Shown: positions 1 through 6,899 of the stretch, piece by piece | How the letters are laid out: each line of letters opens with the position of its first letter | Position numbering within the stretch: position 1 is the stretch's first letter | Source of the DNA: Paraneptunicella sp964228975 | GTDB lineage: Bacteria; Pseudomonadota; Gammaproteobacteria; Enterobacterales; Alteromonadaceae | Length of the DNA stretch: 11,258 bases | Reading direction: 5' to 3' | Assembly (NCBI GenBank): GCA_964228975.1 | Contig: CAXRCC010000252.1 | Location: 1 to 11,258 of the forward strand | Program-made: the position numbers and the translations under genes | Notes under the pieces: model-generated | Seen by the model: the letters and a program-made list of their open reading frames with translations, nothing else | Told to the model about the DNA's origin: nothing | Databases searched by the model: none

Positions 1-383
1 TCATTCAAGCCGACATTGAACGAGCGCTGGCGGCAACACGCAGTCACGGGTTTCACGATAATCATTCTTTGTGTCATGGCGTGTTAGGCAATCTAGAGCT
101 GTTACTACAAGTGGGGCTGGCGCAATCGAACGCTCAATTGATAGAAGAGGTGAACGAAGTGGTAAGCCAAGCGGTTAGCGCAGCGCAAACTTCGGGCTGG
201 AAAACAGGGTTAATGTTCAACCTAGAAACGCCCGGGTTTATGGTGGGGCTTTCTGGTATCGGCTATCAATTACTGCGTTTTGCTTATCCTGATAAAGTGC
301 CTTCAGTGTTATCGATGCAAGGCCCAATCCCCAGCGTTTCAGCCTCAGTCAAAGAAGCGGTTATAAAAGGCCTGAATTCGTGA
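1..383 (+). CDS. Class II lanthipeptide synthetase LanM, C-terminal fragment (LanC-like cyclase domain)
   Basis: This is the last ~127 codons of a protein that begins before the window; the frame is open from base 3. It carries the end of the LanC-like cyclase domain of class II lanthipeptide synthetases, which dehydrate Ser/Thr in a precursor peptide and close (methyl)lanthionine rings. The motif SLCHGVLGNLE at about 66-98 contains the adjacent Cys-His pair (bases 72-77) that in LanC/LanM proteins supplies two of the three zinc ligands activating the cysteine thiol. The tail GWKTG...ETPGFMVGLSGIGYQLLR followed by VPSVL is the usual LanM ending. The TTG at 69 is the internal Leu of the zinc motif, not a start. 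The stop TGA at 381-383 overlaps the next gene by 4 bases (GTGA). The dehydratase domain and precursor peptide would lie to the left. Confidence 0.85.
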   Translation, partial: IQADIERALAATRSHGFHDNHSLCHGVLGNLELLLQVGLAQSNAQLIEEVNEVVSQAVSAAQTSGWKTGLMFNLETPGFMVGLSGIGYQLLRFAYPDKVPSVLSMQGPIPSVSASVKEAVIKGLNS

Positions 384-1450
384 AAGCGGCAGTGTTACGA
401 GAAAAACACTTTTCTTGGGAGGATATGCCCCTTCCTAAATTTCTCCCTGATGAAGTGTTGGTGAAAACGTTGGCGTGTGGCATTTGCGGCTCAGATTTAG
501 GCTGTTGGCATCACGGTCAGCAGTTGTCGCATTTGCAGGCAATAAGTGGGCATCCCACGCCGTTGGATTGGTCTGAAGGTGTGGTGCTAGGGCATGAATT
601 TTGTGCTGAAATAGTTGAGTTAGGTGCCTCGTGCTCTTCTCAATTTAAAGTGGGACAAAAGGTGTGTGCAGTACCGGCTGTATTGCGGCCAACAAGTATG
701 GAGTATGTTGGTTTTTCTCAGCACCTGCCAGGTGGGTTTGCTCAATACATGGTCTTATCACAAGACAAGCTATTTGTCGTGCCCGAGGGGGTGAGTACGC
801 ATACGGCGGCGTTAACCGAGCCGCTGGCGGTGGTGTCGCACGCGGTGAATCAAGCTCGTCTTCAACCTTATGATGCTGCATTAGTTGTGGGATGTGGCCC
901 TATTGGGCTGGCGTTAATTGCTGTATTAAAACAGCGAGGTGTGCAGTCTATCAGTGTGATTGAACCTGTTAAGGCGCGTCAGCAAAAGGCGTTAGCAATG
1001 GGCGCGACACAAATTATTGAATCGGGGCTAAGTGCTTTGTTACCTCATTGGATTGAAGAAAACCGACAGAGCGTTAAGGCGCACCGACAAGACCGTGCAC
1101 CTGTTCATGCGTCTCCTTGGGTCATTTTCAATTGTGCTGGGGCAACGGGGTTACTTGGTGAGGTGATGCAGCATGTGCCGCGAGCCGCCAGAATAATGCA
1201 AATTGGCATGTCGCTGATGCCCGATACCTTTTCACCTTTTTTCGCCAGCTCAAAAGCGCTATTGCTTCAGTTTGTGAACGGGTACAGCGACGAAGAGTTC
1301 CATTCTAGCTTGATGCTACTGAGCGAAGGTCGTATCGATTTATCCCCAATGGGGATTACCGCAATGCCAGTTGAAGAGGTGGAAAATGCCATGTTGGCGC
1401 TGTCAAAAGCAGAGGTTCACGGCAAAATTTTGCTTGATCACAATGGATGA
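380..1450 (+). CDS. Zinc-dependent medium-chain dehydrogenase (threonine/sorbitol dehydrogenase-like), possible lanthipeptide tailoring reductase
   Basis: A 356-residue NAD(P)-dependent oxidoreductase of the MDR superfamily, with an N-terminal GroES-like catalytic domain and a C-terminal Rossmann domain. Catalytic zinc ligands are visible as C36 in CGICGSD, H72-E73 in GHEF and E146 in TEPLAV, the pattern of threonine and sorbitol dehydrogenases. The nucleotide-binding loop is GCGPIG at 170-175, and an acidic E194 at the end of the second strand suggests NAD(H) preference. The lobe that normally holds four structural-zinc cysteines (~93-120) has only C95, so the structural zinc is probably absent. 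The start is GTG at 380, overlapping the LanM stop. Coupling to a lanthipeptide synthetase suggests a LanJ-like role, reducing dehydroalanine to D-alanine as LtnJ of lacticin 3147 does; that role is inferred from context. An unrelated sugar-alcohol dehydrogenase remains possible. Confidence 0.85.
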   Translation: MKAAVLREKHFSWEDMPLPKFLPDEVLVKTLACGICGSDLGCWHHGQQLSHLQAISGHPTPLDWSEGVVLGHEFCAEIVELGASCSSQFKVGQKVCAVPAVLRPTSMEYVGFSQHLPGGFAQYMVLSQDKLFVVPEGVSTHTAALTEPLAVVSHAVNQARLQPYDAALVVGCGPIGLALIAVLKQRGVQSISVIEPVKARQQKALAMGATQIIESGLSALLPHWIEENRQSVKAHRQDRAPVHASPWVIFNCAGATGLLGEVMQHVPRAARIMQIGMSLMPDTFSPFFASSKALLLQFVNGYSDEEFHSSLMLLSEGRIDLSPMGITAMPVEEVENAMLALSKAEVHGKILLDHNG

Positions 1451-1550
1451 GATGTGGCTAAGCCGGTTTTGCTCAGTACTAAAGTAGTGTCTTTTATTGT
1501 TTTACATTTGGTTAACATGGCGGTTCATAAAATAACCATTTGGAGCAACA

Positions 1551-2249
1551 ATGAATAAATACTTATCAATAGTAAAGTGGGGATTAGTTCTGCTCTCAAC
1601 AGTTGCATTTTCGGCCTTTGCATGCCGTGATGCTGTTGTCTTGGTACATGGAAATACCGCGGATCCGTCTAGTTGGGATAACACTTATGAGGAGCTACTT
1701 TCTCGAGGTTATAACCCAAGTGAAATCTTTCGTCCCAACTGGGGATCGAAATCGTGCGCTGGATGCAATGACCATAGCGGCTCAGAAGAAACGCCTGTAA
1801 GAGAAGCCATTGAATCTGCTTTAGCAAAATCCTGTACTGGTAGCATTGACGTCATTGGCCACTCGATGGGATCAACGCTGGCAGCTCAGCAAATCTCGAA
1901 GTTGGCAGTAGCGAGTCAAGTGGAAACCTTTGTTGGAATTGCTGGTGCATTTAGAGGTTTATGGACATGTGGAACATACCCATTTAACGTATTTTCATCA
2001 ACGTGTGGACGTCATGGTTTATCGGTCAGTAGCCCGTTTTTAGATGGATTATACGGTGACCAGTTTGGACGTAACGTGTATTCCATTAAGAGCTATAGCG
2101 ATCAAATTGTGTGTGCAACAGGTGTTTGTACTGTGGGTGGTATTCACAGCAGCCGAATCTGGAACGAAGATGATACTTTCACATACATTCTAGGCCATTT
2201 CGGCTTACAAACGGCCACGTCTAAAAAGCAAGTCGACCTTATTATGTAG
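1551..2249 (+). CDS. Secreted lipase/esterase-like alpha/beta hydrolase
   Basis: A 232-residue protein with a typical export signal: K3 and K9, then a hydrophobic core at about 11-23, with probable cleavage near AFA|C25. The mature part matches the small class 2 lipase fold (Bacillus subtilis LipA type). Seen: the oxyanion strand VVLVHGN (29-35), the nucleophile elbow GHSMGS with Ser105, Asp184 in SYSDQIV, and His216 in GHFGL. The last corresponds in position to the GHIGL catalytic histidine of LipA. It has eight cysteines (25, 69, 72, 95, 140, 152, 188, 193), enough for four disulfides and unusual for this family, so the protein probably folds in the periplasm or outside the cell. TGGAG lies 8 bases before the ATG. 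It follows the dehydrogenase by 100 bases and ends at a strong terminator. The substrate cannot be told. Confidence 0.82.
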   Translation: MNKYLSIVKWGLVLLSTVAFSAFACRDAVVLVHGNTADPSSWDNTYEELLSRGYNPSEIFRPNWGSKSCAGCNDHSGSEETPVREAIESALAKSCTGSIDVIGHSMGSTLAAQQISKLAVASQVETFVGIAGAFRGLWTCGTYPFNVFSSTCGRHGLSVSSPFLDGLYGDQFGRNVYSIKSYSDQIVCATGVCTVGGIHSSRIWNEDDTFTYILGHFGLQTATSKKQVDLIM

Positions 2250-2328
2250 GGAATAAAGGCTTATCGCTTTTGCACTAGAATAAGAGGTAAGTCGCGAAAG
2301 CAGTAGCACTAGAAATGGGTTTAATGAT

Positions 2329-2363
2329 AAGGGCCTGCTTAAGTCAGCAAGCCCTTTCTTTTT
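2329..2363 (+). terminator. Strong intrinsic terminator after the hydrolase gene, probably bidirectional
   Basis: An 11-base stem with one C-A mismatch: AAGGGCCTGCT (2329-2339), loop TAAGTC, then AGCAAGCCCTT (2346-2356), followed by a T-rich tail to 2363. It lies between the convergent hydrolase and TonB receptor genes and touches the receptor stop codon (2362-2364). On the - strand the tail is less T-rich, but it is the only terminator candidate for the receptor. Confidence 0.8.
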
Positions 2364-4419
2364 AGAATTGGTATTGCACCTTCACAAAAAGGTTTCTTCC
2401 TTCCGCGAGTACTTTACTGCCGACTGGCACATCGCCTCCTAATGCGCGATTAATACCCGATAAGTGGTGTGCATATTCTCTATCGAATAAGTTATCAACA
2501 CCGGCTTGCAGGGTGACTTTGTCGAAGAAGTAACTCACAGACGCATCGATCACACCATAGCCTGGCGTTTCTTCCTCTGTGTTCGTCACGGAAACATCGT
2601 CTTGTTCCGCATACCCGGTAATCGAAAGCGCACTTTGCCATCTGTCGCCGTAATAGCTAAAAGTAATGTTCGCGTTTGGCGGGGCAATGCGATACAAGTC
2701 ATCGTCAATATCGCGTCTTTCGCCTTTAATGTAGCTGGCAACACCGGAAATAAGGAATTGCTTGCTGACTTTGTAGTGCCAGTTTACATCTAGCCCGTAA
2801 ATTTCGGCATCAACGTTATTGAACTGTAGTGGTGAGCTGTCCCCAGAAAGTAGAGTGGCAACACGAATGATGGTTTCATCCTGGCTTGGTGTGCCTTGAA
2901 TGTAGTCATCAATACGCTGATAGAAGATGTTAGGGGAAATATCGAAATTACCATTGTCGTAGGTGAGGCCCAAATTTAACTGGTAAGCGGTCTCTGAATC
3001 TAAATCCAAATTACCCACATACACTTTGCCGTCTGCTAAACCGCCTGTAATGGGCAATGGGAACCATAAAAACTGTTCTTGATAAGAAGGGGCGCGCTGT
3101 TTAATCCCTGCTCCCACGGTGAACGATAAGTTGGCATTATGAATACGGGTAACCGTTGCTGCTAAATCAAAGTTGGTTTCTGTGTCGTCTTTGTCGGCAG
3201 CATTGAAGCGGTCTACTAAGCTGGCAACCATTGGGTTTAGGCCTGACATAAAGTGATGCACGGAACCCGCGTCAGATTGATTGAATTTAAGGCGACCGCC
3301 TACCGATGCTTTATGTTTGCCAAAATAGTGCGTCCATTCAGCAAGTAAACCAAATCGATGATCTTCTACATCGTTAAAATTATTCACGAAGAATGCCGCG
3401 TTATTGGGGTTGGTAATGTAAGCATCATGTTCGGCAAAATAGCCATCTGCACCAATTAATAACGATCCCATATTGAGCTTTGTTTTGGCGTGAACTTTAA
3501 AGTCGAAGGCATCGGCTGCTGCCGTGGTATGACGAAATGCTGCAGGGTTGGCGACCGGTCTAAACAGGAAGTTTGCCATGCCATGATCGGATTCCATGTA
3601 GCCTAAAGACCAGTCGATATCCCATCCAGATAAGGCTTGCGTGCCGGATAATCCGAATCGATCGCCTGAAATGTATTCAATATCCATCGCAAGTGCAGGC
3701 GTACCCGCATCGTCCGTTTCGGTTTTGTGGTAACTAAAGCCAATTTTGCCGCTGTCATATTGGAAACGATAGTCCAAGCCAAATTGCTCTTTTTCATATT
3801 GAGTTGGGTAAACGAGGTTGTCGTCACCAGACTCGTAATGATCAGCATCGTAGTAACTGTAGTAGGTAAGAAGGGCATGATCTTCACTTGCTACATTGGT
3901 TGCAACCGCTAACGAGTCCGCCTCATTATTGCTGCGATAACCGAACTGAAATAGACCTGAAAACTCTGTGCCAGATACGGAAAATTCCGCTTCTTTCATC
4001 TTAACGTCAACCGCACCGCCAAGAGTGTCGAATCCTGCGGAGACAGGAGCAATGCCACGATAAACCGACATCGAATCCATCATGACCGGCACCACATAAC
4101 TGAGGGGAGCATCCATTGCATTCGGGCCTGAGCCCGTCAGTTTATGACCATCTACTTTAACGGAAACGCGATCGCCAAACATACCGCGATATTGTGCGAT
4201 ACCAGAAATAGGGCCATTTTTATTGACGTTAGCGCCCGGGACACTGGCTAGCCAATCTGCACTGTCTGCATTAATTGTATTGCCTATCGCAATATTTGAT
4301 TCAACAACCATTCTTTGCTGTTGAGCTTGTACCGTGATGACTTCGAGATCTTCTGCAATCGCGCCAAAAGTGCACATTGCACTTAGCAATCCAATATGTA
4401 CTCGATTTAATTGAAACAA
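2362..4419 (-). CDS. TonB-dependent outer-membrane receptor, plug resembling OprC/NosA-type copper receptors
   Basis: A 685-residue outer-membrane active transporter. The signal peptide ends near AIA|ED (22/23), and the next stretch LEVITVQA (~25-32) fits a TonB box. A plug domain follows (~40-150), then a beta-barrel with many alternating aromatic strands. The chain ends in VQYQF, with the terminal Phe expected for barrel assembly. Near the C-terminus, VDNLFDREYAHHLSG is the usual TonB-receptor signature. In the plug, NAMDAPLSYVVPVMMDSM resembles the MDPPT-Y-P segment of copper receptors (OprC/NosA), so copper is a possible substrate, but this is a weak inference. The start is TTG at 4417-4419: an in-frame TAA lies just upstream, no ATG intervenes, and a GGGGG run sits about 9 bases before it. 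The next in-frame ATG (residue 15) would cut the signal peptide. A possible operator array lies at 4513-4555. Confidence 0.88.
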   Translation of the reverse strand: MFQLNRVHIGLLSAMCTFGAIAEDLEVITVQAQQQRMVVESNIAIGNTINADSADWLASVPGANVNKNGPISGIAQYRGMFGDRVSVKVDGHKLTGSGPNAMDAPLSYVVPVMMDSMSVYRGIAPVSAGFDTLGGAVDVKMKEAEFSVSGTEFSGLFQFGYRSNNEADSLAVATNVASEDHALLTYYSYYDADHYESGDDNLVYPTQYEKEQFGLDYRFQYDSGKIGFSYHKTETDDAGTPALAMDIEYISGDRFGLSGTQALSGWDIDWSLGYMESDHGMANFLFRPVANPAAFRHTTAAADAFDFKVHAKTKLNMGSLLIGADGYFAEHDAYITNPNNAAFFVNNFNDVEDHRFGLLAEWTHYFGKHKASVGGRLKFNQSDAGSVHHFMSGLNPMVASLVDRFNAADKDDTETNFDLAATVTRIHNANLSFTVGAGIKQRAPSYQEQFLWFPLPITGGLADGKVYVGNLDLDSETAYQLNLGLTYDNGNFDISPNIFYQRIDDYIQGTPSQDETIIRVATLLSGDSSPLQFNNVDAEIYGLDVNWHYKVSKQFLISGVASYIKGERRDIDDDLYRIAPPNANITFSYYGDRWQSALSITGYAEQDDVSVTNTEEETPGYGVIDASVSYFFDKVTLQAGVDNLFDREYAHHLSGINRALGGDVPVGSKVLAEGRNLFVKVQYQF

Positions 4420-4512
4420 GGCGTTGCCCCCAATGAGTTAGTTAAATGCACTAAATTTATTTCCCTCTATTTTTAGGGAGTAGGGCAGCTGAAGCAATGA
4501 AAAACAAAGGCC

Positions 4513-4555
4513 TGCGACAATATGTCGCAATTTTGCGTCGCACCTAAGTGTCGCA
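4513..4555. promoter_or_regulatory. Operator-like TGTCGCA array upstream of the TonB receptor gene
   Basis: A perfect palindrome, TGCGACA-ATA-TGTCGCA (4513-4529), is followed by two more same-direction copies, CGTCGCA (4536-4542) and TGTCGCA (4549-4555). The three forward copies begin at 4523, 4536 and 4549, exactly 13 bases apart. The cluster sits 94-136 bases before the receptor TTG start. This looks like a cooperative repressor or activator site, though I do not recognise the regulator. Alternatively, read on the - strand, the palindrome forms a 7-base-pair hairpin followed by GGCCTTTGTTTTT and could terminate the upstream solute-binding protein gene. Confidence 0.55.
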
Positions 4556-4592
4556 TCTACAAGTGAGGTGAGCGTTTGGGTTTAGGTGAATG

Positions 4593-5360
4593 CTAGTCGA
4601 GATTTTGCGGCGCTAAAGAGTACTTTTTTCTTAATGCGTGATAGGCGTCGGTTTGGATAAATTGGGCTAAAGAGCGGTTGAATTCGAGCTTTAAATCTGG
4701 GTCTTTAAAAGCCACTTTGTATTGGTTTTCGGGAAAGATGTGATGAACGGTGTAGGCTTCTTGTTCACGGATATCGGACAGCGCTTGTTGAAAATGAGTG
4801 AAGATGTTGATGTCCAGCACAATGACTTGCGTTTTGCCTTTAAACAGCATTTCTACTTGGTTTTCTTGTTCGGGTAATTCGATATAGCTTTTGCTATTTT
4901 GGGAGGTGCGTTTAAAGCGTTTGCCTAGCACGAGTGAGGCATTTTGAAATGCCACTAACGAGTAGCGTTTCAAATCTTCTATTTTTTCAATTTTCAGATT
5001 ATTTCGTTTCAACGATACCGCAACATTTTCGTAAACAATATACTTATCGCTGAGCATGATTGGGTCGAGCATTAACCTATCATGGGCCGTAAGCATCATA
5101 TCGACTTCCCCATTTTGAACCATGCGCTGTGAACGTCCATAAGGCACATAAATGAGGTTAATACGGTAGCCCAGTGGGGCCATTATGTTTTCCACTAATT
5201 CAACTTCAAAACCCGAATTATTGTCTTGATCAATATATGGCGGTTTGGCCCAACCTACTGCTACATCAACAATTTTAAAGTCAGCAGCCACACTTGCTTT
5301 TGCTCCAATGAGCAAGAGAGTAAGGAAACTGGCAATGTTTAATGAAATCAGTTTGTGCAT
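4593..5360 (-). CDS. Periplasmic solute-binding protein, SBP_bac_3 (amino-acid-type) family
   Basis: A 255-residue protein with a clear signal peptide (hydrophobic core ~8-20, cleavage near ASVA|A at 25). The mature part has features of extracellular solute-binding protein family 3: an early strand with PPYIDQDNNSGFEVELVENI (about 40-59), then MVQNGEVDMML (~80-90) and a two-lobe layout, with the second lobe near VAFQNASLVLGKRF. The length is typical. No permease or ATPase gene is adjacent, so it could be an orphan binding protein or sensor-like periplasmic protein, as is common in Alteromonadales and Shewanella, rather than part of an ABC importer. The ligand cannot be inferred. No good Shine-Dalgarno precedes the ATG; the start is chosen because it gives an intact signal peptide. 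A weak -10-like TTTAAT lies at 5396-5401 on the - strand. Confidence 0.75.
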   Translation of the reverse strand: MHKLISLNIASFLTLLLIGAKASVAADFKIVDVAVGWAKPPYIDQDNNSGFEVELVENIMAPLGYRINLIYVPYGRSQRMVQNGEVDMMLTAHDRLMLDPIMLSDKYIVYENVAVSLKRNNLKIEKIEDLKRYSLVAFQNASLVLGKRFKRTSQNSKSYIELPEQENQVEMLFKGKTQVIVLDINIFTHFQQALSDIREQEAYTVHHIFPENQYKVAFKDPDLKLEFNRSLAQFIQTDAYHALRKKYSLAPQNLD

Positions 5361-5406
5361 AGCAATGATAACGTGTTTTGCGTTCGTTTTAGTGCATTAA
5401 AATGCG

Positions 5407-5504
5407 TACCTATGCCGATTATTGTAAAGGCTTTCATAGGGTAACTTTCAACTTAATTCACGAATTAAACTTAAGTTTATGACCGAAAGTGCATCAAATT
5501 ACCC
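5407..5504. repeat. Nested inverted repeats upstream of tgt
   Basis: Several inverted repeats are packed here. CCTATG (5409-5414) pairs with CATAGG (5435-5440). GGGTAA (5439-5444) pairs with TTACCC (5499-5504). ACTTTC (5444-5449) pairs with GAAAGT (5485-5490). TTAATTC (5453-5459) pairs with GAATTAA (5462-5468). AAACTTAAGTTT (5467-5478) is a perfect 12-base palindrome. The segment 5435-5440 overlaps 5439-5444, so two alternative pairings compete. Function is unknown. Confidence 0.5.
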
Positions 5505-5543
5505 GTATAGGTATATAGAGTGGCCTACAGTCTGAAATTTGCC

Positions 5544-5564
5544 AACCTGATTTAGTCAGGTTTT
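5544..5564 (+). terminator. Terminator-like hairpin in the tgt upstream region
   Basis: AACCTGA (5544-5550), loop TTTAG, then TCAGGTT (5556-5562), running into four T (5561-5564). On the + strand this resembles a weak intrinsic terminator, but no + strand gene lies just upstream. It could end an unannotated short transcript arising from the inverted-repeat region, or it may simply insulate tgt. Confidence 0.4.
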
Positions 5565-5586
5565 GTCATCGATTTTTACGAATCTG

Positions 5587-5609
5587 ATGCCCACTTAAGG
5601 CGCGGGCAT
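5587..5609. repeat. Hairpin-forming inverted repeat just upstream of the tgt promoter
   Basis: ATGCCC (5587-5592) and GGGCAT (5604-5609) form a 6-base-pair stem around an 11-base loop that contains TTAA. It lies 22 bases before the tgt -35 box, so it may be a protein-binding site. It lacks a T-tail and is not a terminator. Confidence 0.35.
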
Positions 5610-5630
5610 ACCTTAGATAGTAATAAACGG

Positions 5631-5659
5631 TTAACCGGACATCGCATTTTGTATATAAT
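5631..5659 (+). promoter_or_regulatory. Sigma-70-type promoter for tgt
   Basis: A perfect -10 box TATAAT (5654-5659) lies 17 bases after TTAACC (5631-5636), which matches the -35 consensus at four of six positions. Transcription would start near 5666, giving a leader of about 80 bases before the tgt ATG. No other + strand promoter of this quality was seen before secF, so it probably drives tgt and the genes after it. Confidence 0.65.
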
Positions 5660-5682
5660 CCCACGAATTTTTTGGCGTAAAC

Positions 5683-5748
5683 GTGAATTCTTTTGAAGAG
5701 CTGCGTCCCGCTGAATTTACGGCTAACTTGAACTCAGGTTATTTATGA
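5683..5748 (+). CDS. Possible 21-codon leader ORF overlapping the tgt start
   Basis: A short frame starts at GTG 5683 and ends at TGA 5746-5748, overlapping the tgt ATG as ATGA. The predicted peptide is VNSFEELRPAEFTANLNSGY plus a final Leu. It lies within the predicted tgt leader, starting about 17 bases after the likely transcription start. No Shine-Dalgarno precedes it. If translated, it could couple ribosomes into tgt. It does not resemble the C-terminus of QueA. It may be chance. Confidence 0.25.
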   Translation: MNSFEELRPAEFTANLNSGYL

Positions 5749-6875
5749 AATTTGAATTAGACACAACAGACGGTAAAGCAAGACGCGGTCGATTAATCTT
5801 TGATCGCGGCGTGGTGGAAACACCTGCTTTCATGCCTGTTGGTACCTACGGCACTGTTAAGGGCATGACGCCAGAAGAGCTCGAACAAACAGGTGCCCAT
5901 ATTTGTTTAGGGAATACTTTCCATCTCATGCTGCGTCCTGGTACGGAGATCATGAAATTGCACGGCGATTTGCACGATTTCATGAACTGGGAAAAGCCTA
6001 TCTTAACCGACTCCGGCGGTTTCCAAGTGTTCAGCCTTGGGGATTTGCGCAAAATCACAGAAGAAGGCGTAACCTTCCGCTCTCCCATTAATGGAGAAAA
6101 AATCCTGCTCACACCAGAACGTTCAATGGAAGTGCAGCGCGATTTAGGCTCAGACATCGTTATGATTTTCGATGAATGTACGCCGTACCCTGCCGATCAT
6201 AAAACCGCGCGTGAATCGATGGAGCTTTCACTGCGCTGGGCACAGCGAAGCAAAGACGCACACGGTGAAAACCCGGCTGCACTGTTTGGTATCATCCAAG
6301 GTGGAATGCACGAAGATTTGCGCGATGTGTCACTAGAAGGGCTCGTTGGAATTGGCTTTGACGGTTATGCCATCGGTGGTTTATCGGTTGGTGAACCCAA
6401 AGAAGATATGATTCGTATTTTGGATCACACCGCAGATAAAATTCCCGCCGACAAACCACGATACCTAATGGGTGTCGGTAAGCCTGAAGACATTGTTGAA
6501 GCAGTGCGTCGTGGCATCGACATGTTTGACTGCGTTATGCCTACGCGAAATGCACGTAACGGACACCTCTTTGTATCCGAAGGTGTGATCAAAATTCGTA
6601 ACGCACGTCACAAGACAGATACATCACCACTTGATGAAAGTTGTGACTGTTACACTTGTAAAAACTATTCTCGTGCATATTTACATCATCTAGACAAGTG
6701 CAATGAGATCTTAGGTGCAAGATTAAACACCATCCATAATTTGCGTTATTACCAACGCGTCATGGAAGGGTTAAGAGACGCGATTGGTAAGGGCAAACTG
6801 GATGAGTTTGTCGCCGATTTCTATGCGAAAAAAGGCATGCCAGTCCCGTCTTTGGATAAAAAAGAAAACGATTAA
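5745..6875 (+). CDS. tgt: tRNA-guanine transglycosylase (queuosine biosynthesis)
   Basis: A 376-residue cytoplasmic enzyme that exchanges guanine-34 of tRNAs with GUN anticodons for preQ1 on the way to queuosine (EC 2.4.2.29). It can be read against the E. coli protein almost end to end. Seen: the N-terminus MKFELDTTDGKARRGRL, the base-binding LTDSGGFQVF with Asp89, IFDECTPYPAD with Asp143, FGIIQGG (181-187), IGGLSVGEP (~210-218), and MFDCVMPTR with the nucleophile Asp262. The zinc site is C300, C302, C305 and H331. The length matches the family. The start is the ATG that gives the conserved N-terminus, with CAGG a few bases upstream. queA does not precede it here. yajC follows after 24 bases. 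Confidence 0.98.
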   Translation: MKFELDTTDGKARRGRLIFDRGVVETPAFMPVGTYGTVKGMTPEELEQTGAHICLGNTFHLMLRPGTEIMKLHGDLHDFMNWEKPILTDSGGFQVFSLGDLRKITEEGVTFRSPINGEKILLTPERSMEVQRDLGSDIVMIFDECTPYPADHKTARESMELSLRWAQRSKDAHGENPAALFGIIQGGMHEDLRDVSLEGLVGIGFDGYAIGGLSVGEPKEDMIRILDHTADKIPADKPRYLMGVGKPEDIVEAVRRGIDMFDCVMPTRNARNGHLFVSEGVIKIRNARHKTDTSPLDESCDCYTCKNYSRAYLHHLDKCNEILGARLNTIHNLRYYQRVMEGLRDAIGKGKLDEFVADFYAKKGMPVPSLDKKEND

Positions 6876-6899
6876 TTAATTATTTGTTAGAGGAACACA

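Noticed and set aside
645..881. Overlapping frames inside the dehydrogenase gene on both strands
   Set aside because: They are shadows of a well-supported gene and show no family motifs or ribosome binding sites.
1471..1500. Terminator after the dehydrogenase gene (CAGTACT/AGTAGTG with T-rich tail)
   Set aside because: The stem has a mismatch and a 2-base loop, which is too tight for a stable hairpin.
2272..2314. GCACTAGAA repeated at 2272-2280 and 2306-2314
   Set aside because: Two 9-base copies in the 3' region of the hydrolase gene with no further units or symmetry; too little to call a functional repeat.
5345..5372. Fur-box-like AATGATAAC before the solute-binding protein gene
   Set aside because: It matches only about one hexamer unit of the Fur consensus and overlaps the start of the gene without a second unit.
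5361..5744. preQ1 riboswitch before tgt
   Set aside because: A queuosine-responsive RNA would make sense here, but the short preQ1-I pattern with its C-rich loop and A-rich tail was not found, and most of the structure lies before the recognised promoter.
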